The notes under the pieces: model-generated
The model's input: the letters and a program-made list of their open reading frames with translations, nothing else
Database searches by the model: none
What the model was told of the DNA's origin: nothing
Shown: positions 46,943 through 58,251 of the stretch, in pieces
Layout: each line of letters starts with the position of its first letter
Numbering within the stretch: the stretch's first letter is position 1
Program-made: the position numbers and the translations under genes
Source: Bacteroidota bacterium
GTDB taxonomy: Bacteria; Bacteroidota; Bacteroidia; Chitinophagales; Chitinophagaceae
Direction: 5' to 3'
NCBI GenBank assembly: GCA_016715505.1
Contig: JADJZY010000008.1
Span: forward strand, 1-64,000
Length of the DNA: 64,000 nt

Positions 46943-48432
46943 ATGAAAGCAGGTAAAAAATCGGCTCTTGTAATCGGGTCAGGCTTCTCTGGTTTATCTG
47001 CCGCATGCTATCTGGCCAAGGATGGTTATCAGGTAACCGTGATTGAAAAAAACGAACAAATTGGAGGTCGTGCCCGGGAATGGGAACAAGACGGTTTTAA
47101 ATTTGATATGGGCCCGAGTTGGTATTGGATGCCGGATGTATTCGATGACTTCTTTAAAGACTTTGGTAAAAAACATCAGATTATTATGAACTAATCCGAT
47201 TGAATCCTTCCTATCGCGTTTTTTTTTCCCGAAGGAATTTGTCATGATATCCCTGCAAACATGTCGGAGCTGGAATCATTATTTGAACAACTTGAAACTG
47301 GCGGCGCAAAAAACTTCGGGAATTTTTAAAGGATGCCGAACAAAAATATGAAGCCGGCATGCGGGATCTCGTTCAAAAACCCGGACTAAGTATTTTGGAA
47401 TTCGCCAACCTTAAAGTACTCAAAGGTTTATTTCAATTAGACTTACTTACTCCCTTCTCAAAATTCGTTCGCAAATATTTTTCCCATCCACATCTCATAC
47501 AGCTTCTTGAATTTCCGGTACTTTTTTTGGGTGCCCGCCCATCTGAAATTCCTGCCTTATACAGTTTGATGAATTATGCTGATATGCAATTGGGTACATG
47601 GTATCCAAATGGTGGAATGCATCAAATTATCTTAGCCATGAAAAAATTGGCCATTGAACTGGGGGTTGAAATCAGAACCGGTGAAGAAATCAAACGATTT
47701 GAAATGCATGATCACTCCATTCAAACTGCATTTACGCAAAGCAGAAGATACGAATATGATGAAATCGTTGCCGCCTGTGATTATCAGCATTTGGAGCAAA
47801 ATTTACTGGATAAAAAGTATCGGAAATATTCGAGCCAATATTGGGATAAAAGAACACTGGCCCCATCCTGTTTAATCTTTTATGTCGGATTGAATAAAAA
47901 AATCCAGGGCCTTTTGCATCATAATCTATTTTTCGATACTGATTTTGGCATTCATGCTGAAGAAATTTACACCAGTCCGAAATGGCCTGAAAATCCACTG
48001 TTTTATGTTTCAGCACCCGGTAAAACAGATTCCTCCTGCGCACCTCAAGGTTGTGAAAATTTGTTTATCCTGATTCCAGTCGCTCCCGGATTGAAGGAGA
48101 ACCCTGAAATTCAGGAACACTATTTCAATATGGTGATAAAGCGCATTGAAGAACGAACCGGCGAAGCAATTCGTCAACATATTATACTGCGAAGAGATTA
48201 TGCTTACAGCAATTTCGTTTCAGACTATCATTCCTTTAAAGGAAATGCTTACGGTCTGGCAAATACCCTCAACCAAACCGCAATACTCAAACCCAAAATG
48301 CAGAGTAACAAGGTAAAAAACCTCACCTATACAGGGCAATTAACCGTTCCGGGACCGGGTGTGCCCCCATCACTCATTTCCGGAAAAATTGCTGCCGGAC
48401 TTATTCATAAAAAAAATCAAAGCCATGCCTGA
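46943..48432 (+). CDS. crtI: Phytoene desaturase, several homopolymer frameshifts
   Basis: FAD enzyme that turns phytoene into lycopene; membrane associated. The FAD site is ALVIGSGFSGLSAACYLAKD followed by IEKNEQIGGRAREWE and DMGPSWYWMPDVFDDFF. One base is missing in an A6 run near 47172; the continuation DYYELIRLNPSYRVFFPEGI runs through a T8 run near 47225 and an A6 run near 47312, each again one base off, before the long frame resumes at about 47340. The C-terminal FAD motif is YTGQLTVPGPGVPPSLISGK. ATG 46943 is used; ATG 46931 is also possible. Corrected length about 495. It overlaps crtB by 8 bp. Confidence 0.92.
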
Positions 48433-49267
48433 TAAAAAACTATTCGATCAGATCTCTTTCGAAACGAGTAAGAATACAACACGCAAATACAGCACTTCCT
48501 TTTCACTGGCCATTCGATTCCTGAACAAAAGGTTTCATGAACCTATTTACAATATATACGGATTTGTTAGACTTGCTGACGAGATTGTCGACTCCTTTCA
48601 TGATTATGACAAGGCCACATTGCTCACTCAATTTAAAACAGAAACTTTTCAGGCTATCCGCATGAAACTAAGTTTAAATCCGATTCTGAACAGCTTTCAA
48701 AAAACGGTGCATCAATATGGGATTGCCGAAGAACTCATCGAAACCTTCCTGCAAAGTATGGAGATGGATTTGTATCGGCAGACTTATAATCAGCAAAGCT
48801 ACGAAACCTATATTTTGGGTTCAGCAGAGGTTGTGGGTCTGATGTGTTTGAAAGTATTTTGCAATGGCGATCAAACTCTTTATGATTCTTTGACGCCATA
48901 TGCGATGAAACTGGGAGCCGCATTTCAGAAAATCAATTTTCTGAGAGATATGAAACAGGATGCGCTTGAACTGAATAGGATGTACTTTCCGGGATTAAAC
49001 TTATCGGAATTTGATACCCATGCGAAAAAACAGATAGAAAAAGATATATCCGAAGATTTTAAAAAAGGTTTAGAAGGCATTCAACAACTCCCCAAAGATG
49101 CGCGAATGGGCGTTTATCTGGCCTATGTCTACTACAAATCATTATATAAAAAAATTCAGGCGACCTGTGCAGAACGCATTTTGCATGAACGCATACGAAT
49201 ACCTGATTCCAGAAAAATGATGCTCTTGATGCAGTCATACGTTCGACATAATCTAAATTTGCTGTAA
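48425..49267 (+). CDS. crtB: Phytoene synthase
   Basis: Condenses two geranylgeranyl diphosphates to phytoene. Residues 19-31 RKYSTSFSLAIRF, the first Asp-rich motif DEIVD in FVRLADEIVDSFHDYD and the second in KINFLRDMKQDALE identify the squalene/phytoene synthase family. 280 residues. The start ATG 48425 overlaps the crtI end by 8 bp, and the stop shares one base with the idi start (TAATG). Confidence 0.94.
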   Translation: MPDKKLFDQISFETSKNTTRKYSTSFSLAIRFLNKRFHEPIYNIYGFVRLADEIVDSFHDYDKATLLTQFKTETFQAIRMKLSLNPILNSFQKTVHQYGIAEELIETFLQSMEMDLYRQTYNQQSYETYILGSAEVVGLMCLKVFCNGDQTLYDSLTPYAMKLGAAFQKINFLRDMKQDALELNRMYFPGLNLSEFDTHAKKQIEKDISEDFKKGLEGIQQLPKDARMGVYLAYVYYKSLYKKIQATCAERILHERIRIPDSRKMMLLMQSYVRHNLNLL

Positions 49268-49788
49268 TGAAGGAAGAGGTTATTTTGATCAATGAAGCCA
49301 ATGAAGTGATTGGACAAATGGAGAAGATGGAGGCTCATCAAAAGGGCCTGTTGCATCGGGCATTCTCTGTTTTTTTATTCAATGAAAAAGGTGAATGGCT
49401 GTTACAAAAACGTGCAAGCAGCAAGTATCATTCCCCCGGTTTGTGGACAAATTCCTGTTGCGGACACCCTCGTCCGGGAGAAGACATTGTTAGCGCTGCA
49501 CAGCGAAGATTAAACGAAGAACTTGGCATTCATACAACCCTTCAAGTACAATTCGAATTTCAATACCAAACCAACTTTGATAATTTGCTGGTTGAAAACG
49601 AATGGGATTATGTTCTGATTGGAACAACCGAACTCTTACCCTTGGCAAACCCGGATGAAGTGGATGACTGGAAATGGATAAGACCGGAAGCGGTTCAGGA
49701 ACAGATTCAACTGAACCCGGATCAATTCACATATTGGTTTAAACATATCGTGAATCATCATTTGAAACAATTAATCATTACATCATGA
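49267..49788 (+). CDS. idi: Isopentenyl-diphosphate delta-isomerase, type 1
   Basis: Nudix-fold metal enzyme that interconverts IPP and DMAPP and feeds isoprenoid synthesis. 173 residues with RAFSVFLFNEKGEWLLQKRA, LWTNSCCGHPRPGE (active-site Cys and metal His), RRLNEELGI (Nudix-like Glu) and NEWDYVLIGT. It sits inside the carotenoid operon with one-base overlap to crtB and 4-bp overlap (ATGA) to crtZ, so isoprenoid supply is coregulated with carotenoid output. Confidence 0.95.
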   Translation: MKEEVILINEANEVIGQMEKMEAHQKGLLHRAFSVFLFNEKGEWLLQKRASSKYHSPGLWTNSCCGHPRPGEDIVSAAQRRLNEELGIHTTLQVQFEFQYQTNFDNLLVENEWDYVLIGTTELLPLANPDEVDDWKWIRPEAVQEQIQLNPDQFTYWFKHIVNHHLKQLIITS

Positions 49789-50270
49789 ACATATTCATTA
49801 ATCTTATTGTATTTCTCGGATGCTTTGTTGGCATGGAAGCCGTTGCCTGGTTAGCCCATAAATACTTGATGCATGGCTTCCTGTGGAATTTACATGAAGA
49901 CCATCACTATAAAGGCGAAGATCGCTTTTTTGAAAAAAATGATTACTTCTTCCTCATTTTTGCCACGCCCGGCATTCTGTTGCTGGGGATTGGCACCTGG
50001 TATGGGTTTCATTTACCATGGTTTTGGGCTGGTTTAGGCATTGCGGTATATGGATTTAGCTATTTTATCATCCATGATGTTTTTATTCATCGACGTTTTA
50101 ATTGGTTGCGGGATGCCGACTCTGTATACTTCAGGGCCATTCGTAAAGCCCATAAAGTGCATCACAAACATTTGGGTAAAGATGATGGCGAATGCTTTGG
50201 CATGTTATGGGTGCCGATGAAATATTTCCGTGAAGCACGACAGAGCCTGAAAAACAAATCAGCCGCTTGA
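49785..50270 (+). CDS. crtZ: Beta-carotene hydroxylase
   Basis: Di-iron membrane hydroxylase of the fatty-acid-hydroxylase superfamily that adds 3-hydroxyls to beta-carotene, giving zeaxanthin. Histidine boxes: HKYLMHG, HEDHH, HDVFIHRRF and HKVHHKH. 161 residues with about four membrane segments. It overlaps idi and the cyclase gene by 4 bp each. Confidence 0.95.
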   Translation: MNIFINLIVFLGCFVGMEAVAWLAHKYLMHGFLWNLHEDHHYKGEDRFFEKNDYFFLIFATPGILLLGIGTWYGFHLPWFWAGLGIAVYGFSYFIIHDVFIHRRFNWLRDADSVYFRAIRKAHKVHHKHLGKDDGECFGMLWVPMKYFREARQSLKNKSAA

Positions 50271-50937
50271 TGAAATCCTTCACCTATTTATTGGTTGATC
50301 TGGGAAGTTTTTTGGTCCCTTTTATCTTTAGCTTTCATCCCAAGTTAAAATTCTACAAAGAATGGAAACATCTGGGCAAAGCCCTGCTTGTTTGTTTACT
50401 GATATTTTTACCCTGGGATATGTATTTCACCCAAAAGGGTATTTGGGGATTTAACCCCGATTATTTGTGTGGCGTTTATATTTACAACCTGCCTCTGGAA
50501 GAGGTTTTATTTTTTATTTGTATTCCTTATGCCTCTTTATACACCTATCATTGTTTTGATGTTTTTGGATGGCGTCAAAAATGGAGACAATCGATTGATT
50601 GGCCGATGTTAATTACTGGAATTCTGTTTGTCTTATTTGCAATTTGGAATTATCAAAATGGTATACATTTTCTGCCTTTATAACATCAGGTATCTGGTTG
50701 ATAATAAGCCGAAAAAACGTGCTAGCCTTTTTCCTCATCAGTTTCATCATTTTACTGATTCCTTTCTTTATAGTAAATGGCATTTTAACCGGAACAGGTT
50801 TAGACAAGCCGATTGTTTGGTACAATAACGAACACAATTTAGGAATCCGAATGCTCACCATTCCGCTGGAAGATACCTTTTATGGTTTGTTTATGTTAGG
50901 ATTAGGCGCATCAGTCATGGAATACAGTAAACGATAA
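50267..50937 (+). CDS. Lycopene beta-cyclase, fused CrtYcd type, one frameshift
   Basis: Membrane cyclase of the two-repeat lycopene cyclase family (CrtYc and CrtYd fused). First half: TYLLVDLGSFLVPFIFSFHP, FNPDYLCGVYIYNLPLEEVL with the conserved PLEE. The frame breaks by one base near 50660, after which YTFSAFITSGIWLIISRKN and RMLTIPLEDTFYGLF (second PLED motif) complete it. Corrected length about 223 residues, normal for fused forms. With crtI, crtB and crtZ the product of the operon should be zeaxanthin; no crtW ketolase is present. Confidence 0.9.
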
Positions 50938-50953
50938 GATTTATATTTTTTTG

Positions 50954-50961
50954 TAAGTTTG
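50954..50961 (+). promoter_or_regulatory. Candidate -7 box (TAAGTTTG)
   Basis: Matches TAnnTTTG, 15 bp before the ATG at 50977 of the T9SS protein and just after the carotenoid operon. No clear -33 element. Confidence 0.4.
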
Positions 50962-50976
50962 AGCAAGATTTACATC

Positions 50977-53155
50977 ATGAAACAATACTTCTTACTCTTT
51001 CTTTTATTCTTCAATATCAGCGTAATAGCTCAAAACAACATAGTTACGTATGCCGGTAACTCTGGGAAAGAAACCTTTTATGACGTGTTAGAAATATCCA
51101 ATGGCACATTTTTAGTTTGTGGATATGCTGATAATTTAAATTGGATTAATCCAAATGTTCCTAAAACTCAATTGAGCTATACGGGTAGTATCCCAAATGC
51201 ATTAGGCAAAAATAAGTATGGATTTATTTTGCAATTATCCAGCGATTTAAAAAATATTTTACAGGTCGTTCATTTTCCTCAAGGCGCTGTGGAAGATATC
51301 CGATTCATCAAAACAAATACTTTGCCCTACAAAACCACTGGCGAATTGTTTATTAGTTGTAACACGGCTGATTCTGACCCGAATAATGGTGGATATATCA
51401 TTGCCAAACTCAACAATAATTTTATCAATGGTATCCCGAATGCATTGTTATGGTTCAATGTGGTTTGGGCTAAATCGTATGCCAAATCATCCCACCCCTG
51501 GGATGTAACAAGCCAGGGAAACATTTATTATGTGAGTGGTGAAGCACATGGTTATGACTGGAGTGCAATGTATTGTTTGAATCATCTTGGAAAACGAAAA
51601 ATTGTTACCAATTGGAGAACGCATTGGTTAAAAAACGGATCAGAATGGAAAGGAACACCAGCCTCTTTAAATCCATTGGGAGGACTAGATTCTGTAAACT
51701 ATAGTGGAATTGCCTTTAAATCATGGGGGCGATGTGAACTTCGATCATGGAATACGACAGATTTTAACGCGATTTACCCGGATGGTAATGGAGGTACAAA
51801 AAAAGGAAAATGGCCTGCAGACTTTCTATTTAATACGCCTTGCGACCCCCAAAACCCAAGTGCTACATCCCCGGGATACAATGCCTATTCTCCGGAATCC
51901 TGTTGTCCGGTATGGGGCGCAAGTAGTATTTGTGTAGATAAAAGAAATGACCATGTGTACTTAGGCATGAATTTCAAAAGTTATTACAATCCTTTCAACA
52001 CTCCCGATTTTGAACCCGCCGTTATTGCATTTGATAGCACAGGAAATATGCTTTGGTGGAATCGACTGTATCACGAAATAACGCCAAATGGAGATACGGT
52101 AGGTTCGATTCCAGATCAATATGTAGATGCACTAGCCATCGACTATACCAATAACAAACTTGTTGTTGCTGCAAGAGCACATGGGAATAACACAGAGAAT
52201 TTGTGGGAAGGCAATACAATAAATGTTGATCCAAATGCATTTGGATTTCAAAATCAATTTACAGGATCGAATGGAAATATTCATGAATCCTGGCTGGGTA
52301 AATTACGTTTGAGTGATGGCGTCATTACAAATGCGACTTATGTGGCGGAAATGGCAGAAGGAATAGGAAACTTAGGAACCGCGCATCCGGATGCTAATTT
52401 AGATGGATGGCCAAATCCGAATACCGGTTGGCCAAATGTCAACACAACCTACATCACAAAAAATAATATGAAAATTTCCAGCAACGGGGATGTCTGTATA
52501 TTGGGCGTTGGAAGAAGAACAATTACCACAAAAAATGCCTATCAAAAAATGGTCAAACCGTTTTGGGGAGGCAAAAGTTGTTGGAATAGTTTTGTAAGAA
52601 TGTATGACAGTAAATTTCATGTTCCCAAATATTCATCATTGGTAGTAGGACAATGGGATACGCTCACAGAATTAGGTGGAGCAATACTGAAATGTATGGT
52701 TTATACAAAACAAGTAAAGGCATCGTTGCTGTTGGAAGACATATTGCCGATACGCTCAATAATTCTATAGGAAATTCTATTCCTACAACAAATGCGCCAA
52801 CATGGGGAGTCAGTACACCTTCAATGAATCCGCTATTTTAGTGTATTATGTTGCAGATAGTTTAAATAATGCAGATGATCATATTGCTACAAGTATTCAA
52901 AATATCCATGATCATGAACTGGAGATTACCATTTTCCCGAACCCCGCAAAAGATATCATCCATATTGAGTTTGCCAACCAACAAAATAGGCATGAACCCT
53001 TAAACTATTTACTCTACAATATTGTTGGACAACATATAAAAATGGGTCAAGTCGAGGAAAAGTCCATTCCAATAAATGAAACTTCAAAGGGCATCTACTT
53101 TTTGGAATTGTACGATTCTCAAGTTCGGGTGCTGAAAAAAATAATCATTGAATAA
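50977..53155 (+). CDS. Large secreted T9SS protein, frameshifted
   Basis: A signal peptide (MKQYFLLFLLFFNIS) is followed by about 560 residues in one frame with propeller-like pieces (LEISNGTFLVCGYADN, NGGYIIAKLNNNF, YVDALAIDYTNNKLVVAARA) of the SBBP/delta-60 kind and a cysteine-containing NTPCDPQNPS segment. One-base shifts near 52680 and 52815 lead to GLYKTSKGIVAVGRHIADTL, then YTFNESAILVYYVADSLNNA and a C-terminal T9SS domain (ITIFPNPAKDIIHIEF to KKIIIE). Total about 725 residues. Ligand or enzyme activity not recognisable. Confidence 0.72.
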
Positions 53156-53397
53156 TTCCACCACATCTATTTGCTGAACCCCGGATTACACAGTTGAGTT
53201 GCAAAAGAATTAAATTTACAAAATATAGTCGAGCGACATCAGTACACCCAACAACATCAATTTATATAGTTTCAAATCCATTGAAACGAGTAAGAATCAT
53301 CGCAGTAGACGCAGTTATAAAAGCCAGCTAAATGATTGACAAATAAATTAGCAACGAATCCCGAAGAGTTCTGAAAGAAAGTGAATCTACTTCATGG

Positions 53398-56242
53398 TCA
53401 TTGTTTTAATATGGTATGATTTTCTACCCCATTTTTAGTTTGAATGCTGATCCAATAAATGCCACGTCCAGTTGCAGCAGGTAATGAAACTTTTATTTTT
53501 TGATCGATATTTTCAGTTACTTTCTTTTGAAGAATCGTTTGTCCCTGACTATTCCTTAACTCATATCCTTCAATAAAATGTTCCTCAGGTTGGATAATTT
53601 CGAAATCACCAAAAGTCGGATTCGGAAAAATGCTGCATTTTTTCTCTTCATCTTTTATCAGGTTTAAAATACGCTCCTCTCGGATTGCACCAAAGGCATC
53701 CAGTAAACGAAGTCGGGCATAACGCCATTGTGGAGCCGCATCGTTTTTCGATTGATGAAACACCATACATTCCTTATTCTTTTCTATCTGATAAGTTTCT
53801 GCATCATAAAAATCCAAACCATTCTTACTAAAATCTAACTGATACCTTTCCCCCTTTTTTTCTTCACGTACAGTCCAGCGCGTGTCTAATTGACCATTTG
53901 AATCAATCATTGATTTGAATTCATTAATCACAGTTGTTCCGGTGCTGCCAATCAAATCATCCATACGGGTATACCAAATGGGAGCTGTAATGATTCTGCG
54001 TCCATCGGTTAAGGTAATATCTACATAATAATAACGACTATCTCCATCTGCTAATCCGGTATGTGTATAGTTTAAAGTAGAACCTGCAGTGCTCGTCAAA
54101 ACATTTGCCACAACACCATTGCCCGGAATTCCTGATTGAATTCTCATTTGACTAATAGGTACTGAAGTTGATGCCGTTATCGTAATTTGAGGTGGTCCGG
54201 GATGATTAAAAATACTACCCAACAACGCGCCGTTGATTTTAAAATCTATTACAGCTCCACAATCTTGTGTGGCAATAATTCTTCTTGACCGTAAAGCTTC
54301 CATAAAATGATGCTCTGCCAAGGAAGCCGAAAGTACCGCCGTTCGCGAAAAGGCGGTGCGACCATGGGTAAGATTGTGATTGTCGTGATCAATACTCGGT
54401 GCAACATGATATCCCAGTGCCAGTAAATTTCTGAAATAACTCAGATACGCCATGCTTGAGGGATAATCAGCGTACATCGTATCCGTGGAGGTGGATGGTC
54501 CATTTTCAACGGCGCAGGCGAAAACGACCTGGTCGGTGGTTAAATCATAGGCTGATTGTAAATTATTAAAATCCGAATTATCCGGATGCGCTAAGGCAGC
54601 ATATACAGGTACTGTACTCTGACTCAAATATTGAAATAATCCGCCACTTCCCTGATATTGACTTTGAGGTATGTAACTTTGATAATATCCGGGCTCCCAA
54701 CCCAATAAGGAATCCGAACCATAAATAAGCACATGACCTCCAGTTGAAATAGTCCCCCATTCCATGCCATACATCGATAAAAAATCCTGACGTGCAAAGG
54801 AATCTGCTTCACTTTTACCCAATTCCCAATTCCCTAAACTCATTCCGGTTGTAGCATGATTATGGTCGCTGATTCCCAAAAAATCCATACACAAAGCGGC
54901 TTCGGAATAATTGAATACCGCAGTTGCAGGCCCCGTACCATCACTCAGTGCACTATGAGAATGTAAGTTCCCATAATACCATTGCAAAGTTGTTGGATCA
55001 GTCATTTTCATTCCACGTAAAGGAGCCGACTTCCTGTAAACCGGCCCTCCAATACAACTATTTAAACGAACGGAATAAATGCGATAATAAATATGGGGTA
55101 TTACCATCTAGCCCCCAGTCTAGGAAGGTGGTATCCGTACCGAAGTATGCCACCGTTGCAGATCCTATTTGATGTCCACGTTTGTAAGTCACGCCATCTG
55201 TCGGTAAATAAATCGTGGTGTTATTATAACGCACAACCAGATAGGCATCCGCATCAACACTTTTATGAAAATTTAATTGCATTTGCGAAGAACCCACCGA
55301 GCTAAATGTCAAATTATTCGGCTGAAACAAAGGAGCCTGGCAGTTTGGTAAACTTAAAATACTACCCGTTAAAGGACTAAGGGTTTGATAGGTCGGTCCG
55401 CCAATACAGGAATTATTTCGCAAGGAAAAAATGCTGAAATAATAATTGGTCGATGGCTGGACAATAGATGAAAAAAATGTATTCGGCCCCTGATAAACGA
55501 CTGTTCCATTTCCAATGAATTGACCTATTGAATATTGAACCCCGTTTTGTGGCAAAGCATTCAACTGTGCTTGAGTCGTTCGCACAACTAAATATTCATC
55601 CGCATTGTTTGAAGGATTAAACGTTCCTTGTATTGTGTTTGTTAGGGGCTGTGTAAGTTGTAGGTTACCGGGCTGATCTGGTGCCGGACATATCACCTGA
55701 TGAACGCCAAGATATGCTGCCGAAGTATTGAAAGCGGTTTGCACGGCATTGAGAGAAAGCACCGTCCATTCATTGATTTGAAAATTCGGATTCGGTGTAC
55801 TTACATTTAAATTTCGTTGATAACTGACATTCGTTGCGTTAATTCCAGTTCCAAAACGGTCAATCACATTATCATTCCCATCCAATAAAGCCAGACCATC
55901 ATTTCCATTAAAATTGATGACTGAATTATTGATTTGATGTGCACTGGAGGAATTTAAATAAGGAATTTCTGAACCATTACTGGTATTCCCGAGAAGGATT
56001 GAACTTTGTGCCGGTATACTAACATTGATCGTAAAAGTACTGATGGTTCCGGTAAATGAAATGGGTCCGGCACTGCCACTTTGCGACCATAAACGCAATT
56101 TAAGAGTTGTATTTTGTGGGGTTACCGGTGAATTGCCCAGATTACTTAATTCGATCCATTTGTTGGTTGCATTCCCCTCATAATATTGAGAAATGATAAC
56201 CTGAGCGGAAATTTTGGTCATGCCAAGTATGCTGGCACACAA
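53398..56242 (-). CDS. Secreted CehA/McbA-type PHP metallohydrolase with lamin-tail and FN3 domains, one frameshift
   Basis: About 945 residues after correction of one shift at a C4 run near 55105. N-terminus (56242): export signal, then a lamin-tail-like domain (IISQYYEGNATNKWIELSNL) and FN3-like repeats in which CIGGPxYxxxSPL recurs (CIGGPTYQTLSPL, CIGGPVYRKSAPL), about residues 25-390. A PHP metallophosphoesterase-like domain follows with the metal ligands YYGNLHSHSALSDGTG, DFLGISDHNH, ALAHPDN and APSIDHDNH. The end is a T9SS domain (CSIFPNPTFGDFEI to ENHTILKQ). CehA/McbA enzymes hydrolyse phosphate or carbamate esters; substrate here unknown. Confidence 0.82.
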
Positions 56243-56395
56243 GATGAAATAAATAGTCCGGAGCCTCCGGATTTTCTACAAAAAATAAGGCTTCATAGAA
56301 ACGACTTTTAACGACACTCCACATCAAAAATACCACAATTCTGAATGCACTTAGGTTATATCGTAAATCTTTAATACTTTCGGAACGTTGTCGAG

Positions 56396-57937
56396 ATGTT
56401 TTTTACGGCCTTTTCAACATATCAAACCATTTTATTTCTCTTTTCCGTCATCTGCTTTCTGATTGCGGTGAGGTATCGCCTACAAGAAAAAGAAATTCAT
56501 TCCCTTATTTTTCTTTTTCTGGGTGCAGTTGTTTTATTCACTTATGCAGCGATGTTGGATCCGTTTCTCAATTTGTGGGATGAACGATTTCACGCTTTGG
56601 TGGCTAAAAATATGCGGAATCACAGTTGGATGCCCACTTTGTATGATGATGATTTTATGCCCATGGCCTATAATGATTGGGATCGACATCACATCTGGTT
56701 GCATAAACAACCTTTGTTCCTTTGGCAAATGATGCTATCCTTCAAAATGTTTGGTGTTTCTGAATTTAGCCTTCGATTGCCATCCATCATTTTAGGACTC
56801 GCTACTGCAGGAGCCATTTACCGAAGCAGTCGACTTTTGATTGATGGCAAAACTGCTTTTTACACAACCTTCCTATTCATCACGGGCTACTATTTGTTGA
56901 ATCTGATTGCCGGCCGAGAATGTACCGATCACAGCGACTTTGTTCTGATGGCCTATGTGAGTTTGAGTATCTGGAGCTTTATTGAGTATACCTTTAAACG
57001 TAAAAAATATTGGGCATTACTGGCAGGGCTTTTTGCCGGTTTGGCATTCCTCACGAAATGGATGCCCGGATTCTTGGTATTCGCTTTGTGGGGGCTATAT
57101 TTTTTTCAGCGCAAATGGAACAAACATGCATTACTCGATTTTGCGATGGCCTTAGGCATTGCAATACTCATCGCCCTACCCTGGCAAATTTATACTTTTG
57201 TGGTTTATCCCGTAGATGCACTACGTGAATGGAAATACAATTCCGCTCACCTGACTCATGCCCTGGAAGGTCATAATGGTCCATGGTGGTTTCATTTCAA
57301 AAACTTCCCACTCATTTTTGGTTGGGCTAGTGCTATCCTTTTTATTCCGGGTTGTTACCTGTTTATCAAAAAAGTTAAAAAAGAATATATCGCAGCCTAC
57401 TTTCTCATTCTCATTGTTTGCACCTTATTATTTTATTCGTTTGCGGCAACCAAGATGAGTTCTTATCCAATCATCCTTTGTTTACCCATTGTTTTAATTG
57501 CAGGAACAACATTGGTTCAACTGATTGAATGGACCGAAACGTACAAAAATTATATTGCCCATTCACTGGTGCTCATCATGTTGTTTCTTGTGTTTATGTT
57601 GAATTTCCGACCATCCAAATTGGTGATGATTCATAGTACAAAAGGATCAACTAATGAGTATGCGGATATGTTGATTCATAACAAAAAAGTTTTCCGGTCA
57701 CTACATTTTCATGATCCTACCATCTTATTCAATGTCAAAGGTCGTCACTACATCGAAGCTATGTTTTATTCGCCCTATTTCGCTTATGGTTTCATTCCTG
57801 ATTCGGCTCAATATGCAACCTGCAAGATTCGTGGATTTAAAATGGCCCTCTTTCCCGGTAAAGAAAAACTACCAGCACATCTTCTCAATGATCCGGATGT
57901 TCGAATTTTGAAGGATACGCTCAAGGGTTATGATTAA
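56396..57937 (+). CDS. Membrane glycosyltransferase (GT39/ArnT-like)
   Basis: 513 residues with about eleven membrane helices and the GT-C motif near the N-terminus: LNLWDERFHALVAKN, with the Asp-Glu pair that binds metal and lipid-linked sugar. Also HIWLHKQPLFLW and SEFSLRLPSIILGLATAGAI, as in PMT/ArnT enzymes that move a sugar from a polyprenyl phosphate to protein or lipid A. The acceptor is unknown. Alone on its strand; its 3' spacer holds the AT-rich palindrome at 57967-57983. Confidence 0.85.
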   Translation: MFFTAFSTYQTILFLFSVICFLIAVRYRLQEKEIHSLIFLFLGAVVLFTYAAMLDPFLNLWDERFHALVAKNMRNHSWMPTLYDDDFMPMAYNDWDRHHIWLHKQPLFLWQMMLSFKMFGVSEFSLRLPSIILGLATAGAIYRSSRLLIDGKTAFYTTFLFITGYYLLNLIAGRECTDHSDFVLMAYVSLSIWSFIEYTFKRKKYWALLAGLFAGLAFLTKWMPGFLVFALWGLYFFQRKWNKHALLDFAMALGIAILIALPWQIYTFVVYPVDALREWKYNSAHLTHALEGHNGPWWFHFKNFPLIFGWASAILFIPGCYLFIKKVKKEYIAAYFLILIVCTLLFYSFAATKMSSYPIILCLPIVLIAGTTLVQLIEWTETYKNYIAHSLVLIMLFLVFMLNFRPSKLVMIHSTKGSTNEYADMLIHNKKVFRSLHFHDPTILFNVKGRHYIEAMFYSPYFAYGFIPDSAQYATCKIRGFKMALFPGKEKLPAHLLNDPDVRILKDTLKGYD

Positions 57938-57966
57938 ATCATTGGGCACACATTACCTCCGGCAAC

Positions 57967-57983
57967 AATCAAATTATTTGATT
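57967..57983. repeat. AT-rich palindrome (AATCAAA-TTA-TTTGATT)
   Basis: Perfect 7-bp arms with a 3-base centre, 30 bp after the GT39 stop. Possibly a weak terminator or a protein-binding site for the helicase leader. In the rest of 57938-58251 only the helicase promoter is seen. Confidence 0.4.
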
Positions 57984-58058
57984 AAATGAATCACTTTATG
58001 GAGAGCAATTTATCTTTATTGAGACATTTTAGGGTTGTTCATTAGTAACTTGATGACA

Positions 58059-58086
58059 TTTGGCGGCAGACAATCCATTACCTTTG
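58059..58086 (+). promoter_or_regulatory. Promoter: TTTG, 16 bp, TACCTTTG, of the DEAD-box gene
   Basis: -33 element TTTG (58059-58062) and -7 box TACCTTTG (58079-58086) at 16-bp spacing. The expected transcript start near 58093 leaves a leader of about 160 nt before the ATG at 58252, long enough for cold-type leader control as known for DeaD helicases. Confidence 0.6.
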
Positions 58087-58251
58087 CAACTCACCATTGT
58101 TCTTTTATTTCAATATTAAGCCGGTCATTAGCGGATAATCATGGGTCATGCTCTTTTAAAGGAAAGAGAATTCATTATCACTGTTCATTTATTCTTATAC
58201 GCTAGCATGGGTTTATTAAAGCGGGAAAAGAATAATATAAAACAATGTAAC

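Noticed and set aside
53156..53397. 242-bp convergent spacer between two T9SS genes
   Set aside because: Checked for a terminator, small gene or repeat in both directions; nothing convincing seen.
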